This document shows positions 1 through 5,883 of a stretch of 5,883 bases of DNA, in pieces. Made by a program: the position numbers and the translations under genes. Within the stretch, counting starts at the first letter, position 1. Each line of letters begins with the position of its first letter. The notes under the pieces were generated by a model, which was not told the origin of the DNA, ran no database searches, and saw only the letters and a program-made list of their open reading frames with translations. This DNA is from CALWPV01 sp045632125 (GTDB lineage Bacteria > Bacillota > Clostridia > Lachnospirales > Bianqueaceae): contig JAZQWC010000033.1 in the NCBI GenBank assembly GCA_045632125.1, positions 1 to 5,883 on the forward strand. Direction: 5' to 3'.

Positions 1-1
1 A

Positions 2-118
2 CCGCAAAATGTCAGCATCGATGGTGAAATCGTTCCTTTCACCGTTCTGGCCATACAGAACTTGCCCAGTGCGCTGCGCATCATCGTTCCGGCCGGCACC
101 AACTTTAAAAACCTATAA
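2..118 (+). CDS. C-terminal fragment of a diacylglycerol kinase / YegS-like lipid kinase (5' end outside window)
   Basis: Reading frame 2 is open from the left edge to a TAA at 116-118 and gives 38 residues, ending in PSALRIIVPAGTNFKNL. The pattern of a short strand carrying SIDGE, followed about 20 residues later by ALRIIVPAG, is the usual end of the diacylglycerol kinase / YegS lipid kinase family. In that family the last beta strands of the C-terminal domain carry a conserved DGE and then an ALR(V/I)(L/I)(V/I)P motif. Family members phosphorylate diacylglycerol or related lipids with ATP at the membrane. The catalytic N-terminal domain is off the window, so activity cannot be judged. The gene converges on the tldD-tldE operon and is followed at once by a hairpin terminator. 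The family assignment rests on a short tail only. Confidence 0.72.
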   Translation, partial: PQNVSIDGEIVPFTVLAIQNLPSALRIIVPAGTNFKNL

Positions 119-125
119 AAAACAC

Positions 126-168
126 AAATCACTGTGCCGAGCAGCTTTGCCTGCCCGCACAGTGATTT
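126..168. terminator. Bidirectional Rho-independent terminator between convergent genes
   Basis: AAATCACTGTGC at 126-137 pairs perfectly with GCACAGTGATTT at 157-168, giving a 12-bp stem with a 19-nt loop. GCAG (141-144) and CTGC (151-154) within the loop could pair further. On the plus strand the stem ends in a run of five T (166-170) and is preceded by an A-rich stretch, as expected for the end of the lipid kinase transcript. On the minus strand the stem is followed by GTG and then six T (reverse of 117-122), so it can also end the tldE transcript, whose stop codon is at 187-189. No other signal is seen in the gap 119-186. Confidence 0.88.
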
Positions 169-186
169 TTAATTTATACCCTTCGT

Positions 187-1485
187 TTAGGCTACGATAT
201 TGATTCTTTTTACCAATACAGCCGGCGCAGCCACCTGATAGGTATAATGCATCAGCAGTGGCATATAGCTAAGACGCTTACCCACCGCTTCCACATTCAT
301 CAGCAGATCCCCTACTGATCCATTCATCGTCAAACCATGCACCACGCCCTTGCGCACGCCCCCTTCAACCAAAACTGCACTGCAGGGGAAGCTGAATTGA
401 CCCGAGGCAGAATTCACCGCATGAAACTGGTCAAAAGCATCAAATACATACAAACCATCTTCCAACTGCGCCAGCATCGCCTCGTCAGAAGTATTGCCCG
501 GACACATAACAAAATTTTTTGGCGTAATTGTCACATCGGTACCCACCACTAGACCAGCAGTTCGACCTGCATTACCGGTCGGTTCCATTCCCATCTTTTT
601 CGCTGACTCCAAGTTGTGCAGTAAGCCACAAAATACACCGTCTTTTATCAACTCAGCACAGATTCCTTCCGTACCTTCACAGTCAAAAGGCGCCTCGTAA
701 CCAATTCCCGGCAAAGCCGGAACATCCTGAATACTCACCTTCTCCGACGCGATCTGCTGCAAGAACTGTCCTTTAAACGCACCGGCCCCGGCCGCATAAG
801 AACGACCGCTGAACAACTGCCAGCCGGTGATCCAGAACATATTCATTACATAATTACTCAAAATCGCTCTATACGTTCCGGACGGAATTTTGATCTCCGG
901 TAAATCGTTTTTTGCCATCTCTTGAATATCTGCTGCCATATCTTGAAACTGCATCAACTCCGGCGCATTGGCAGTGGTTACATAGTCTCTTCCATCAACA
1001 TGGGCATTTAATTCAAAATGACTGCGACTATAATAGCGGCTCAATCCTTTTTGATTCGTTACAAACTGACTATGCACCGTATTTTTGATGGAAAACATCT
1101 TCTTTGTACCGGGAAGTTCTGCCTCTGCCCGATCCACAATTTGCTTCAATGTTTCCACATCGGCTAATGCTTTTCTTTCTTCCTCGGAACACACATTTTC
1201 GTTTCCCGGAACGACCGCACTATTTTCCAATATGCAGCCGTTTTCTGCCGCCTGCTGCAACAAAGCTGCCGGCTCATCATCCAAACATTGACTCACTGCA
1301 TAACCTGTAGAAGTTTCACCTGCTCGAGCATATAAAACTGTCTGATGATCCGTACCGCCGCTGACTCTCTGTCCATCCGCATAGAATAAAGAAAGATGCT
1401 CCTTTGTTTCGCCATTCACTTCCCACAAGCCAGACCTATTTTGAATCTGCTGCATATAGGCGTCGTATTTTCTTTTAATTTCCAT
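187..1485 (-). CDS. tldE: TldE/PmbA, non-metal-binding partner subunit of the TldD-TldE protease
   Basis: This gene encodes a 432-residue protein of the TldD/PmbA (peptidase U62) family, a normal length for PmbA. Typical C-terminal motifs are present: APFDCEGTEG (265-274), the NLESAKKMG helix followed by TGNAGR (303-308), and SGQFSFPCSA (361-370). No HExxxH is present; the equivalent stretch reads FWITGWQLFSGRS (about 217-229). That is the known division of labour in this family: TldD carries the metal site, while TldE completes the substrate tunnel. The complex is cytoplasmic and cleaves unfolded or flexible peptides. In E. coli it matures microcin B17 and degrades the antitoxin CcdA. The frame is open up to 1656, but the ATG at 1483-1485 is chosen because GGGAGGTG lies 7 nt before it and the family N-terminus begins there. 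The ATG overlaps the tldD stop as TGATG, so translation is probably coupled. Confidence 0.92.
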   Translation of the reverse strand: MEIKRKYDAYMQQIQNRSGLWEVNGETKEHLSLFYADGQRVSGGTDHQTVLYARAGETSTGYAVSQCLDDEPAALLQQAAENGCILENSAVVPGNENVCSEEERKALADVETLKQIVDRAEAELPGTKKMFSIKNTVHSQFVTNQKGLSRYYSRSHFELNAHVDGRDYVTTANAPELMQFQDMAADIQEMAKNDLPEIKIPSGTYRAILSNYVMNMFWITGWQLFSGRSYAAGAGAFKGQFLQQIASEKVSIQDVPALPGIGYEAPFDCEGTEGICAELIKDGVFCGLLHNLESAKKMGMEPTGNAGRTAGLVVGTDVTITPKNFVMCPGNTSDEAMLAQLEDGLYVFDAFDQFHAVNSASGQFSFPCSAVLVEGGVRKGVVHGLTMNGSVGDLLMNVEAVGKRLSYMPLLMHYTYQVAAPAVLVKRINIVA

Positions 1486-2870
1486 CAGCCTGCACCTCCC
1501 ACCGTCATTTCCGAGATTCGCACCTGCGGTTGGAACGAAGTTGTGGGTACCAATCCCGAACCGGCTCCGCAAAAACCGCCGTATTCCGCTTTTAATACAG
1601 AACCCACTCGATCGATCTTTTTGATCACATCGATTCCCCTTCCGGTGATCATGCAATTTTTAACAGGTCGATCGATCTGTCCATTTTTGATCAAATAGGC
1701 TTCGGTACAGAGCAGCGAGAAGATCGATCCACCACTGCCGCCGCCCAAACGTTTTACATACAAACCTTCCGCCAACGAACGAATCATTTCTTCTTCATCG
1801 TCATTGCCAGGAGCCAAATATGTGTTACTCATACGGGATGTGGGTGCGAAAGTATAGTCTTGTCTGCGCCCGCAGCCATTACTCTGCATTCCGATTTTCT
1901 TTCCCTGCAAGTAATCGCACAAATAGGTTTTCAGTACTCCGTTTTCAATCATGACATTTCGTTGTCTTTGATGCCCTTCATCATCGATCATAGAAGAGCC
2001 ATACAGACCCGGCATTGTTCCATCGTCGATCAGGGTTACTTTAGGACTGGCCACCCTCTCTCCGATCAACCCGATAAAATCACCATTTCCATCAGCGATC
2101 GCTGCTGCTTCCAAACTATGTCCACAGCTTTCATGCCACAGGGTACCGCAGCCGCCCGCCGCCATTACGACTGGCAATTTACAGGACTTTAGCACATCTC
2201 CCTTCATGGATGTATAAGTAGAACGAAGCTTCTCTCTTAAATACTGTTCCAGCTCATCACTGTTCCAGCCTTCCATTCCGCCACATTTTACCACATCAGC
2301 CCATTCATAGGAACTTCCGGTTTCATCCCCTACTGTGTAATAAGCCCGAGCTCGAGTATTCACCCTGCGATCTGAAGCCAGCACGCCCTCACTGTTAGCC
2401 ACCCAAATTCTTTGGTCCATATCACTGTATACAACATTATGAGCTAGCAGCGGCACCCCAGCACCTTCCACTGCAGAAGAGGCCCTCCGTGCAATTTCGA
2501 TCTTCTCCTTGATCGCCATCTCCGAAGGCTCTCTCCTCACCGGATTCGGGTCCACGATCCGATGGGCCACACTCAAAGCTTTGGCACCCGTCATGTTCGC
2601 AGCTTTGCTGCTTAATAAGCTCAACGCCTCATCTGCCAAAGACTTCAACCCTTTTATCGACACATCATTTGTATAGGTATATATCGCTTCTGTTCCATTG
2701 ATCAACCGCAGGCCTGCACCATAGATATGCACATTTTTCACAGCCTGCACGCTGCCGTCGGCATACCGTATTTCCTGATCAGCCCGATCTTCTAAAAACA
2801 GTTCGCTGAACTCCGCTCCTTTGGATGCAGTATAGTCGATCACCTGCTGCATTTCATTTTGTGTTAGCAT
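1485..2870 (-). CDS. tldD: TldD, zinc-metalloprotease catalytic subunit (peptidase U62)
   Basis: The product is a 461-residue TldD family protein of usual length. The N-terminal domain (about 1-220) has the family pattern of a long helix and the EIRYADGSVQ strand. The C-terminal beta-rich catalytic domain carries LWHESCGHSLEA, in which His246, Glu247 and His251 form the HExxxH metal-binding motif. Cys434 in GGFCGAGSG near the C-terminus sits where E. coli TldD has its third, cysteine metal ligand, and the protein ends in the typical RISEMTVGG strand. No signal peptide is seen, so it should act in the cytoplasm as a heterodimer with TldE from the next gene. The reaction is hydrolysis of peptides threaded into a closed chamber; the natural substrate here is unknown. 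The start at 2868-2870 is supported by AAGGAGA (reverse of 2875-2881) 4 nt upstream. It is third in the operon, 24 nt after the lipoprotein gene. Confidence 0.94.
   Translation of the reverse strand: MLTQNEMQQVIDYTASKGAEFSELFLEDRADQEIRYADGSVQAVKNVHIYGAGLRLINGTEAIYTYTNDVSIKGLKSLADEALSLLSSKAANMTGAKALSVAHRIVDPNPVRREPSEMAIKEKIEIARRASSAVEGAGVPLLAHNVVYSDMDQRIWVANSEGVLASDRRVNTRARAYYTVGDETGSSYEWADVVKCGGMEGWNSDELEQYLREKLRSTYTSMKGDVLKSCKLPVVMAAGGCGTLWHESCGHSLEAAAIADGNGDFIGLIGERVASPKVTLIDDGTMPGLYGSSMIDDEGHQRQRNVMIENGVLKTYLCDYLQGKKIGMQSNGCGRRQDYTFAPTSRMSNTYLAPGNDDEEEMIRSLAEGLYVKRLGGGSGGSIFSLLCTEAYLIKNGQIDRPVKNCMITGRGIDVIKKIDRVGSVLKAEYGGFCGAGSGLVPTTSFQPQVRISEMTVGGAG
1492..1500 (-). promoter_or_regulatory. 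Shine-Dalgarno sequence that fixes the tldE start
   Basis: GGGAGGTG on the minus strand (reverse of 1493-1500) lies 7 nt before the ATG at 1483-1485, inside the last codons of tldD. It supports the 432-residue TldE start over an upstream ATG at 1656 that would overlap tldD by 172 nt. Together with the TGATG stop/start overlap it points to coupled, near 1:1 translation of the two subunits. Confidence 0.8.
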
Positions 2871-2894
2871 GCTTTCTCCTTAGAAACAATCCCT

Positions 2895-4313
2895 TTACAT
2901 TCCATTTTCAATCGCCTGTGCCGTTTGCTGTGCAATTTCTGTCCAATCCACGTTTTCAAGCCCTACATTTGGCAGTACATAGCTTTCAATCGCACTCAAA
3001 ATATTTGCATCGGTAATATACGCACACTGGTTGTTTTCGATCATATCGCGCAGAATCTCACCCTGCTGCTCCGTTAAGGGTTCCCGTTGGATCACAGAAC
3101 CCAAAATTCTAAAATTACCTACATCCATCACCAAAAACGATTCCAACAGCCCCAAAGCTACGTTACGATTCACCGAACTCATCTGCACAAAAGTATCATC
3201 CGCATTGATCGTTTCCCACTTTTCCTTTGGAACATCCATCATGTCACGCAATACCTGATAGGCTTCCTCCTGCTGATCAGAGCCGGCTCCCACCATACCC
3301 ATCACATTTACATTGACTGCATAGCCGCCCTCCGGCAGCGCATAAGGCAAAATCGTCATTTCCTGCTGCAGCAGCTGACGACAGGCACTATTCATATAAC
3401 GGGTCATATAGGGCGCATTACGATCAGTCAGCACTACCGTGCAGTATCCCTCCATATCGACAAAATCCAAGTTACTTAGATCTGCCGCACCAGTGTATAA
3501 CAAATTCGCATCATCGACCAGCGTCGCCATGTACTCCATGGTCTGACCAAACATTTCCGCATCGATCTTAACACCGCCGTTCATGTGATCCACATGCAGA
3601 GCCCCGGTCAGTTCCAACATATCATAGACCCAAGCTCCCTCTCCTGCCAAATCATAGTAAAAAGGGATGGTAGTAAAATACGTTTCACCTTCATGAGCTT
3701 CTGCATCATGAATCAATTCCTCCATGAGCTGTTTGGTGGTATAACCGCCGCCCAAGGCGGAAAGCACTCCTGAATCCAGTTCTTCTTCATTGACTACAAG
3801 ATACTGATTAGAAATCGATAGCGGCAAAATATACTGTTCGTCTTCATATATGCCTGCTTCTAACGTTCCCGCAATATAATTGGCAGCTTCAAAAGTTTCA
3901 TCGTCATTCATAAAGTAATTCAGACCGGCAATTTTCCCTTCACGGATCCACATAAAGGGATCTGATTGGGTGCTGCCACTCAGTTTATCCAACATGATCA
4001 GATCCGGCTGCTCTTCCCCTTCCAAAGCCTTTTCCAATTCCTGCACAGACTCAAAAGCAATCGCTTCTACTTTGATCGCATCTTTCTGTGAACGGTACCA
4101 ACCTAGCAGCATGGTCACCCCTTTATGCTGATTATTATTGACATAATACAAAGTCAAGGGCTCATCCATTTGACTGTCACTACTTTCCACAGCAGTCTCC
4201 TGGTTCGACCCCTTCGTCTCCTTCGACGTCTTAGAGCGCTCACGGGTTTTGTGACACCCAAATAAACTCAAGGCTAAGCTCGCACATAATACTATTGTAA
4301 TTAACTTTTTCAT
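2895..4313 (-). CDS. Lipoprotein resembling an ABC-type extracellular solute-binding protein (family 1)
   Basis: The product has 472 residues. It starts with a lipoprotein signal: MKK, a hydrophobic core (4-18), and LFGC as lipobox with Cys20 as the probable lipidated residue. A polar Lys/Ser/Glu-rich linker follows (21-51). The mature domain starts with a strand at TLYYVNNN (54-61) and has PDLIMLD (103-109) and ILPLSISNQYLVVNEEEL (162-179). The layout (a strand, a PDLI strand, then a YxLPLS-NxxxxVN segment) is that of type 1 solute-binding proteins of the MalE kind, which capture sugars or other solutes outside the cell. No permease or ATPase gene is present in the window, so the ligand and the transporter are unknown; a sensing role is possible. 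The start is supported by AAGGAGA (reverse of 4321-4327) 7 nt upstream, inside the end of the preceding gene, from which it is separated by only 2 nt. F at position -2 of the lipobox is less common but tolerated. Confidence 0.8.
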   Translation of the reverse strand: MKKLITIVLCASLALSLFGCHKTRERSKTSKETKGSNQETAVESSDSQMDEPLTLYYVNNNQHKGVTMLLGWYRSQKDAIKVEAIAFESVQELEKALEGEEQPDLIMLDKLSGSTQSDPFMWIREGKIAGLNYFMNDDETFEAANYIAGTLEAGIYEDEQYILPLSISNQYLVVNEEELDSGVLSALGGGYTTKQLMEELIHDAEAHEGETYFTTIPFYYDLAGEGAWVYDMLELTGALHVDHMNGGVKIDAEMFGQTMEYMATLVDDANLLYTGAADLSNLDFVDMEGYCTVVLTDRNAPYMTRYMNSACRQLLQQEMTILPYALPEGGYAVNVNVMGMVGAGSDQQEEAYQVLRDMMDVPKEKWETINADDTFVQMSSVNRNVALGLLESFLVMDVGNFRILGSVIQREPLTEQQGEILRDMIENNQCAYITDANILSAIESYVLPNVGLENVDWTEIAQQTAQAIENGM

Positions 4314-4315
4314 AC

Positions 4316-5317
4316 TTAAATCTCCTTGTTTTCAATTGTTCTTAACTGTTCATCCAGTTTTTGAATTTCATTTTTCGGATATCCAACAAAATTTAAGATA
4401 GTTCGCATCGACATTCCTCCTACCGCCTCCATATTGATGCCTTGATACGAATTTTCAAATAAAGGCGCAAGTAATTGTTTCGCCTGTGCATTCGCTAGCA
4501 AACAGTTAAACGTACAGTCGGCCGACAAATACGGCTCGTAATTACAAGTGGTATATCGACCGCAATTGGGCTGAGTCATGCCTCCCCTTGTAAAATCGCC
4601 AAACAAGTCTTGTAAGAAACCAATGCTATCTTTCACCCAGTCTCCTGCTCTATCGCAGAGTTCCTTTGGATTATATAGCAGTACACTATCTGCAGTAGAA
4701 AAGCCATGAGGGCCATAGGCATAAATATGACTTTCAAAAGTAACTTGTGCTTTAGCCAGGGCACTCATAAAATCAATAGAATTATGAATCGGAACCAAGC
4801 TATCGGAACAGGTAGAAAAAACAAAACAGGGACAGGTATATCGATCCACATACTTTGTGATATCCGGAGCGGTTATATTGCAGCATTTCACATCATCTCC
4901 CACCACAGCATAACCCAGAATTGCTGCATTAGGACGCTCCTTTGCCATAGTAGCTGCTGCTGCCGCCAAATGCCCACCGGCGGAAAAACCAACCACTGCA
5001 ACTTTATCCTCATATACATTCCAATCTTCTCTGGTACGGATCATTTCCAGTGCTTGTTCCACATCTTCCAGAGGGTTTGGCCAAGTTTGATGCTCTGCCA
5101 CACTGTAATTTAAAACAAAAGCCTGATAGCCTGCTTTTAAATACGCAAAAGTCACCGGATCCGCTTCCCGAATGGAACAATATTGATAGCCACCTCCGGG
5201 TAAAACCAAAACAGCCGGTCTTTTCAAAACATGTTCAAACTTCCCGCCCACCGGTTGAGTATAGGCTGTTACATATACATTTCGTTCTTGATTTAAATAA
5301 ATCATTTCCTGTTTCAT
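4316..5317 (-). CDS. Alpha/beta-hydrolase esterase (BD-FAE / acetyl-xylan-esterase-like) with C-terminal helical module
   Basis: The product has 333 residues, counted from the ATG at 5315-5317. An upstream ATG at 5344 has no ribosome binding site, whereas GGAGGG (reverse of 5327-5332) is 9 nt before the chosen start. The core (about 30-240) is an alpha/beta hydrolase: the oxyanion-hole strand VLPGGGY (38-44), nucleophile elbow GFSAGGH with Ser112, acid Asp172 in STCSDSLVP, and His204 in YGPHGFS. This is the serine esterase type that removes acyl groups from sugars or other small esters; a peptidase role is less likely. Residues about 264-330 form a separate module (CLLANAQAKQLLAPLF, then GMSMRTILNFVG and a final LDEQLRTIEN helix). 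From memory it resembles small helical modules attached to carbohydrate-active enzymes in Bacillota. No signal peptide is seen and there are eleven cysteines, so it is probably cytoplasmic. It is the first gene of the operon, directly behind the promoter. Confidence 0.85.
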   Translation of the reverse strand: MKQEMIYLNQERNVYVTAYTQPVGGKFEHVLKRPAVLVLPGGGYQYCSIREADPVTFAYLKAGYQAFVLNYSVAEHQTWPNPLEDVEQALEMIRTREDWNVYEDKVAVVGFSAGGHLAAAAATMAKERPNAAILGYAVVGDDVKCCNITAPDITKYVDRYTCPCFVFSTCSDSLVPIHNSIDFMSALAKAQVTFESHIYAYGPHGFSTADSVLLYNPKELCDRAGDWVKDSIGFLQDLFGDFTRGGMTQPNCGRYTTCNYEPYLSADCTFNCLLANAQAKQLLAPLFENSYQGINMEAVGGMSMRTILNFVGYPKNEIQKLDEQLRTIENKEI

Positions 5318-5326
5318 GGTTTTAGG

Positions 5327-5332
5327 CCCTCC
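5327..5332 (-). promoter_or_regulatory. Shine-Dalgarno sequence of the esterase gene
   Basis: GGAGGG on the minus strand lies 9 nt before the ATG at 5315-5317 and decides that start over the ATG at 5342-5344, which is upstream of the site and has only an A/T-rich leader. Confidence 0.75.
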
Positions 5333-5355
5333 ACTAACATTCAATAACTTTTTCT

Positions 5356-5384
5356 AGTATAACTCAGAGTTTACATAAACGCAA
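5356..5384 (-). promoter_or_regulatory. Sigma-A-like promoter of the esterase-lipoprotein-tldD-tldE operon
   Basis: On the minus strand TTGCGT (reverse of 5379-5384) and TATACT (reverse of 5356-5361) are separated by exactly 17 nt. The -10 is near consensus; the -35 keeps only the TTG, so an activator or moderate strength is possible. Transcription would start near 5349, giving a short leader of about 30 nt to the ATG at 5317. It lies between the terminator of the upstream gene and the first gene of the operon, where a promoter is expected. No riboswitch-like leader fits in this space. Confidence 0.6.
5369..5380. promoter_or_regulatory. Inverted repeat in the promoter spacer, possible operator
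   Basis: GTTTACATAAAC has 5-bp inverted arms (GTTTA/TAAAC) around a 2-nt centre. It fills the spacer between the -35 and -10 boxes and touches the -35. A protein bound here would block RNA polymerase. The short length and A/T-rich composition mean that it could also arise by chance; the regulator is not identified. Confidence 0.3.
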
Positions 5385-5410
5385 CGAGACTCCCTATATT
5401 TTCTTCCATG

Positions 5411-5459
5411 AAAAAACCGATTTCAAGGTCAATTTGAATTCACAACCCTGAAATCGGTT
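5411..5459 (-). terminator. Rho-independent terminator of the surface protein gene
   Basis: On the minus strand AACCGATTTCAGGG (reverse of 5446-5459) pairs with CCTTGAAATCGGTT (reverse of 5415-5428) over 14 positions with one mismatch (a possible A-C) near the loop. The loop is 17 nt. A run of six T (reverse of 5411-5416) overlaps and follows the stem, as in a standard intrinsic terminator. It starts 8 nt after the stop codon of the surface protein gene. On the plus strand no T run follows, so it acts in one direction only. It isolates the operon promoter at 5356-5384 from transcription coming from upstream. Confidence 0.9.
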
Positions 5460-5467
5460 CTAACTTA

Positions 5468-5883
5468 TTAAATCATTTTTTTGCGTTGTTTTCCAAGAAC
5501 AACTAGGATACCACTAAATAATATGAAGCCTACACTCCACATACCATACCCCTTATCACCGGTATCCGGACCATTACTTTCATTGTCCGTTGGCGGTACA
5601 ATTTCAGGCTTGGAATCTTCCCCATCGAGAGTTGAATTTTCGTCACCAGGCGTGGAGTCTTCGTCATCACCGGGGATTGAGTCTTCATCATCGCCAGACT
5701 CTGAATCCTCATTAAGTTTATAAATACGAGTAATTTTTACCCCGTCTTCGTTCATAGTGCCGGTATATAATGCTTCAGCATCACTATAAAAGTCATAGAT
5801 TTTATCACCTACTTCGATTACAGTGAACTCTTCAGCTTCCCTTACATCGAAAGCACTACCGATATATTCAGACTCGCTGTAGT
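5468..5883 (-). CDS. Sortase-anchored surface protein, C-terminal part (5' end outside window)
   Basis: The minus frame is open from the right edge to a TAA at 5468-5470, giving 137 complete codons. Residues 1-56 are mixed polar/hydrophobic (for example IEVGDKIYDFYSDAEALYTG), probably the end of a beta-rich extracellular domain that I do not recognise. Residues 57-90 form an acidic linker of imperfect repeats (GDDEDSIP, GDDEDSTP, GDENSTL, DGEDSKP). A cell-wall sorting signal follows: PDTG at 105-108, a hydrophobic segment at about 113-130, and the basic tail KQRKKMI. Sortases cut between T and G of such motifs and join the protein to the wall. The residue before PDTG is G rather than L, so a non-housekeeping sortase class may handle it. 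An internal ATG at 5755 would give a 95-residue protein, but it has no evident ribosome binding site and the frame continues upstream. The function of the exposed domain is unknown. Confidence 0.85.
   Translation of the reverse strand, partial: YSESEYIGSAFDVREAEEFTVIEVGDKIYDFYSDAEALYTGTMNEDGVKITRIYKLNEDSESGDDEDSIPGDDEDSTPGDENSTLDGEDSKPEIVPPTDNESNGPDTGDKGYGMWSVGFILFSGILVVLGKQRKKMI
5613..5702 (-). repeat. Imperfect tandem repeats encoding the acidic stalk
   Basis: Four head-to-tail units lie at 5613-5633, 5634-5654, 5655-5678 and 5679-5702, of 21, 21, 24 and 24 nt. They encode 7- or 8-residue units of the form G-D-(D)-E-D/N-S-x-P/L. The two 24-nt units are closest to each other, sharing GAGTCTTC followed by TCATC on the plus strand. 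Unit length keeps the frame, so copy number can vary without breaking the protein; such stalks hold a surface domain away from the cell wall. Confidence 0.7.

Noticed and set aside
1486..1656. An extended N-terminus for TldE starting at an ATG at 1656.
   Set aside because: The extra 57 residues are the shadow of the tldD 3' end in another frame, are Arg/Gly-rich and unlike the family, and a strong ribosome binding site precedes the ATG at 1485.
3363..3374. A perfect 12-bp palindrome CTGCTGCAGCAG.
   Set aside because: It sits within the lipoprotein gene and follows from a run of Leu and Gln codons (QLLQQ); no promoter or other signal is near it.
3087..3479. A 130-residue plus-strand open frame rich in His, Ile and Arg.
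   Set aside because: It lies wholly opposite the lipoprotein gene, has low-complexity composition typical of an antisense shadow and lacks a recognisable domain. The 135-residue plus-strand frame at 4706-5113 opposite the esterase was rejected for the same reason.
5318..5344. A nine-residue longer esterase starting at 5344.
   Set aside because: No ribosome binding site precedes that ATG; the GGAGGG site at 5327-5332 lies inside the extension and fits the ATG at 5317.
5318..5467. A RiPP precursor peptide gene near tldD-tldE, or a riboswitch leader.
   Set aside because: The only sizeable non-coding gap in the window is filled by a terminator, a promoter and a short leader; no small gene with a ribosome binding site was seen there, and the leader is too short for a riboswitch.
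5468..5755. A self-contained 95-residue acidic membrane protein starting at 5755.
   Set aside because: The same frame stays open to the right edge of the window with protein-like sequence, and no ribosome binding site precedes this ATG, so it is the tail of a longer surface protein.

Overview
The window looks like chromosomal DNA of a moderate-GC Gram-positive bacterium. It has a lipoprotein with a lipobox, a surface protein ending in a sortase-type sorting signal, strong AAGGAG-type ribosome binding sites and compact Rho-independent terminators. An anaerobic, perhaps gut-associated member of the Bacillota (Clostridia or Erysipelotrichia type) fits best; this is inferred from protein style, not from a marker gene.

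Layout from left to right. At 2-118 (+) is the C-terminal tail of a diacylglycerol-kinase/YegS-like lipid kinase. A perfect 12-bp hairpin at 126-168 separates it from the convergent genes that follow and can serve both strands. From 5317 down to 187 a four-gene operon runs on the minus strand: an alpha/beta-hydrolase esterase (4316-5317), an extracellular solute-binding-like lipoprotein (2895-4313), TldD (1485-2870) and TldE/PmbA (187-1485). Gaps are 2 nt and 24 nt, and the last junction is a 1-nt TGATG overlap. A sigma-A-like promoter (-35 at 5379-5384, -10 at 5356-5361) lies upstream of the first gene, with an inverted repeat in its spacer. A strong minus-strand terminator (5411-5459) insulates this promoter from the next upstream gene. 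That gene (5468-5883, minus, cut by the window edge) encodes the C-terminal end of a wall-anchored surface protein with an acidic repeat stalk and a PDTG sorting motif.

How the genes may work together. TldD and TldE form a heterodimeric metalloprotease known in other bacteria to degrade unfolded or flexible peptides and to mature some peptide natural products. Here they share a transcript with a cytoplasmic serine esterase and a membrane-anchored binding protein that has no permease in view. A capture, de-esterification and peptide-cleavage route is an attractive but unproven reading. No RiPP precursor gene, mobile element, CRISPR array or RNA gene was seen. All long stretches are coding; the non-coding gaps (119-186, 2871-2894, 5318-5467) are described as terminators, ribosome binding sites and a promoter.
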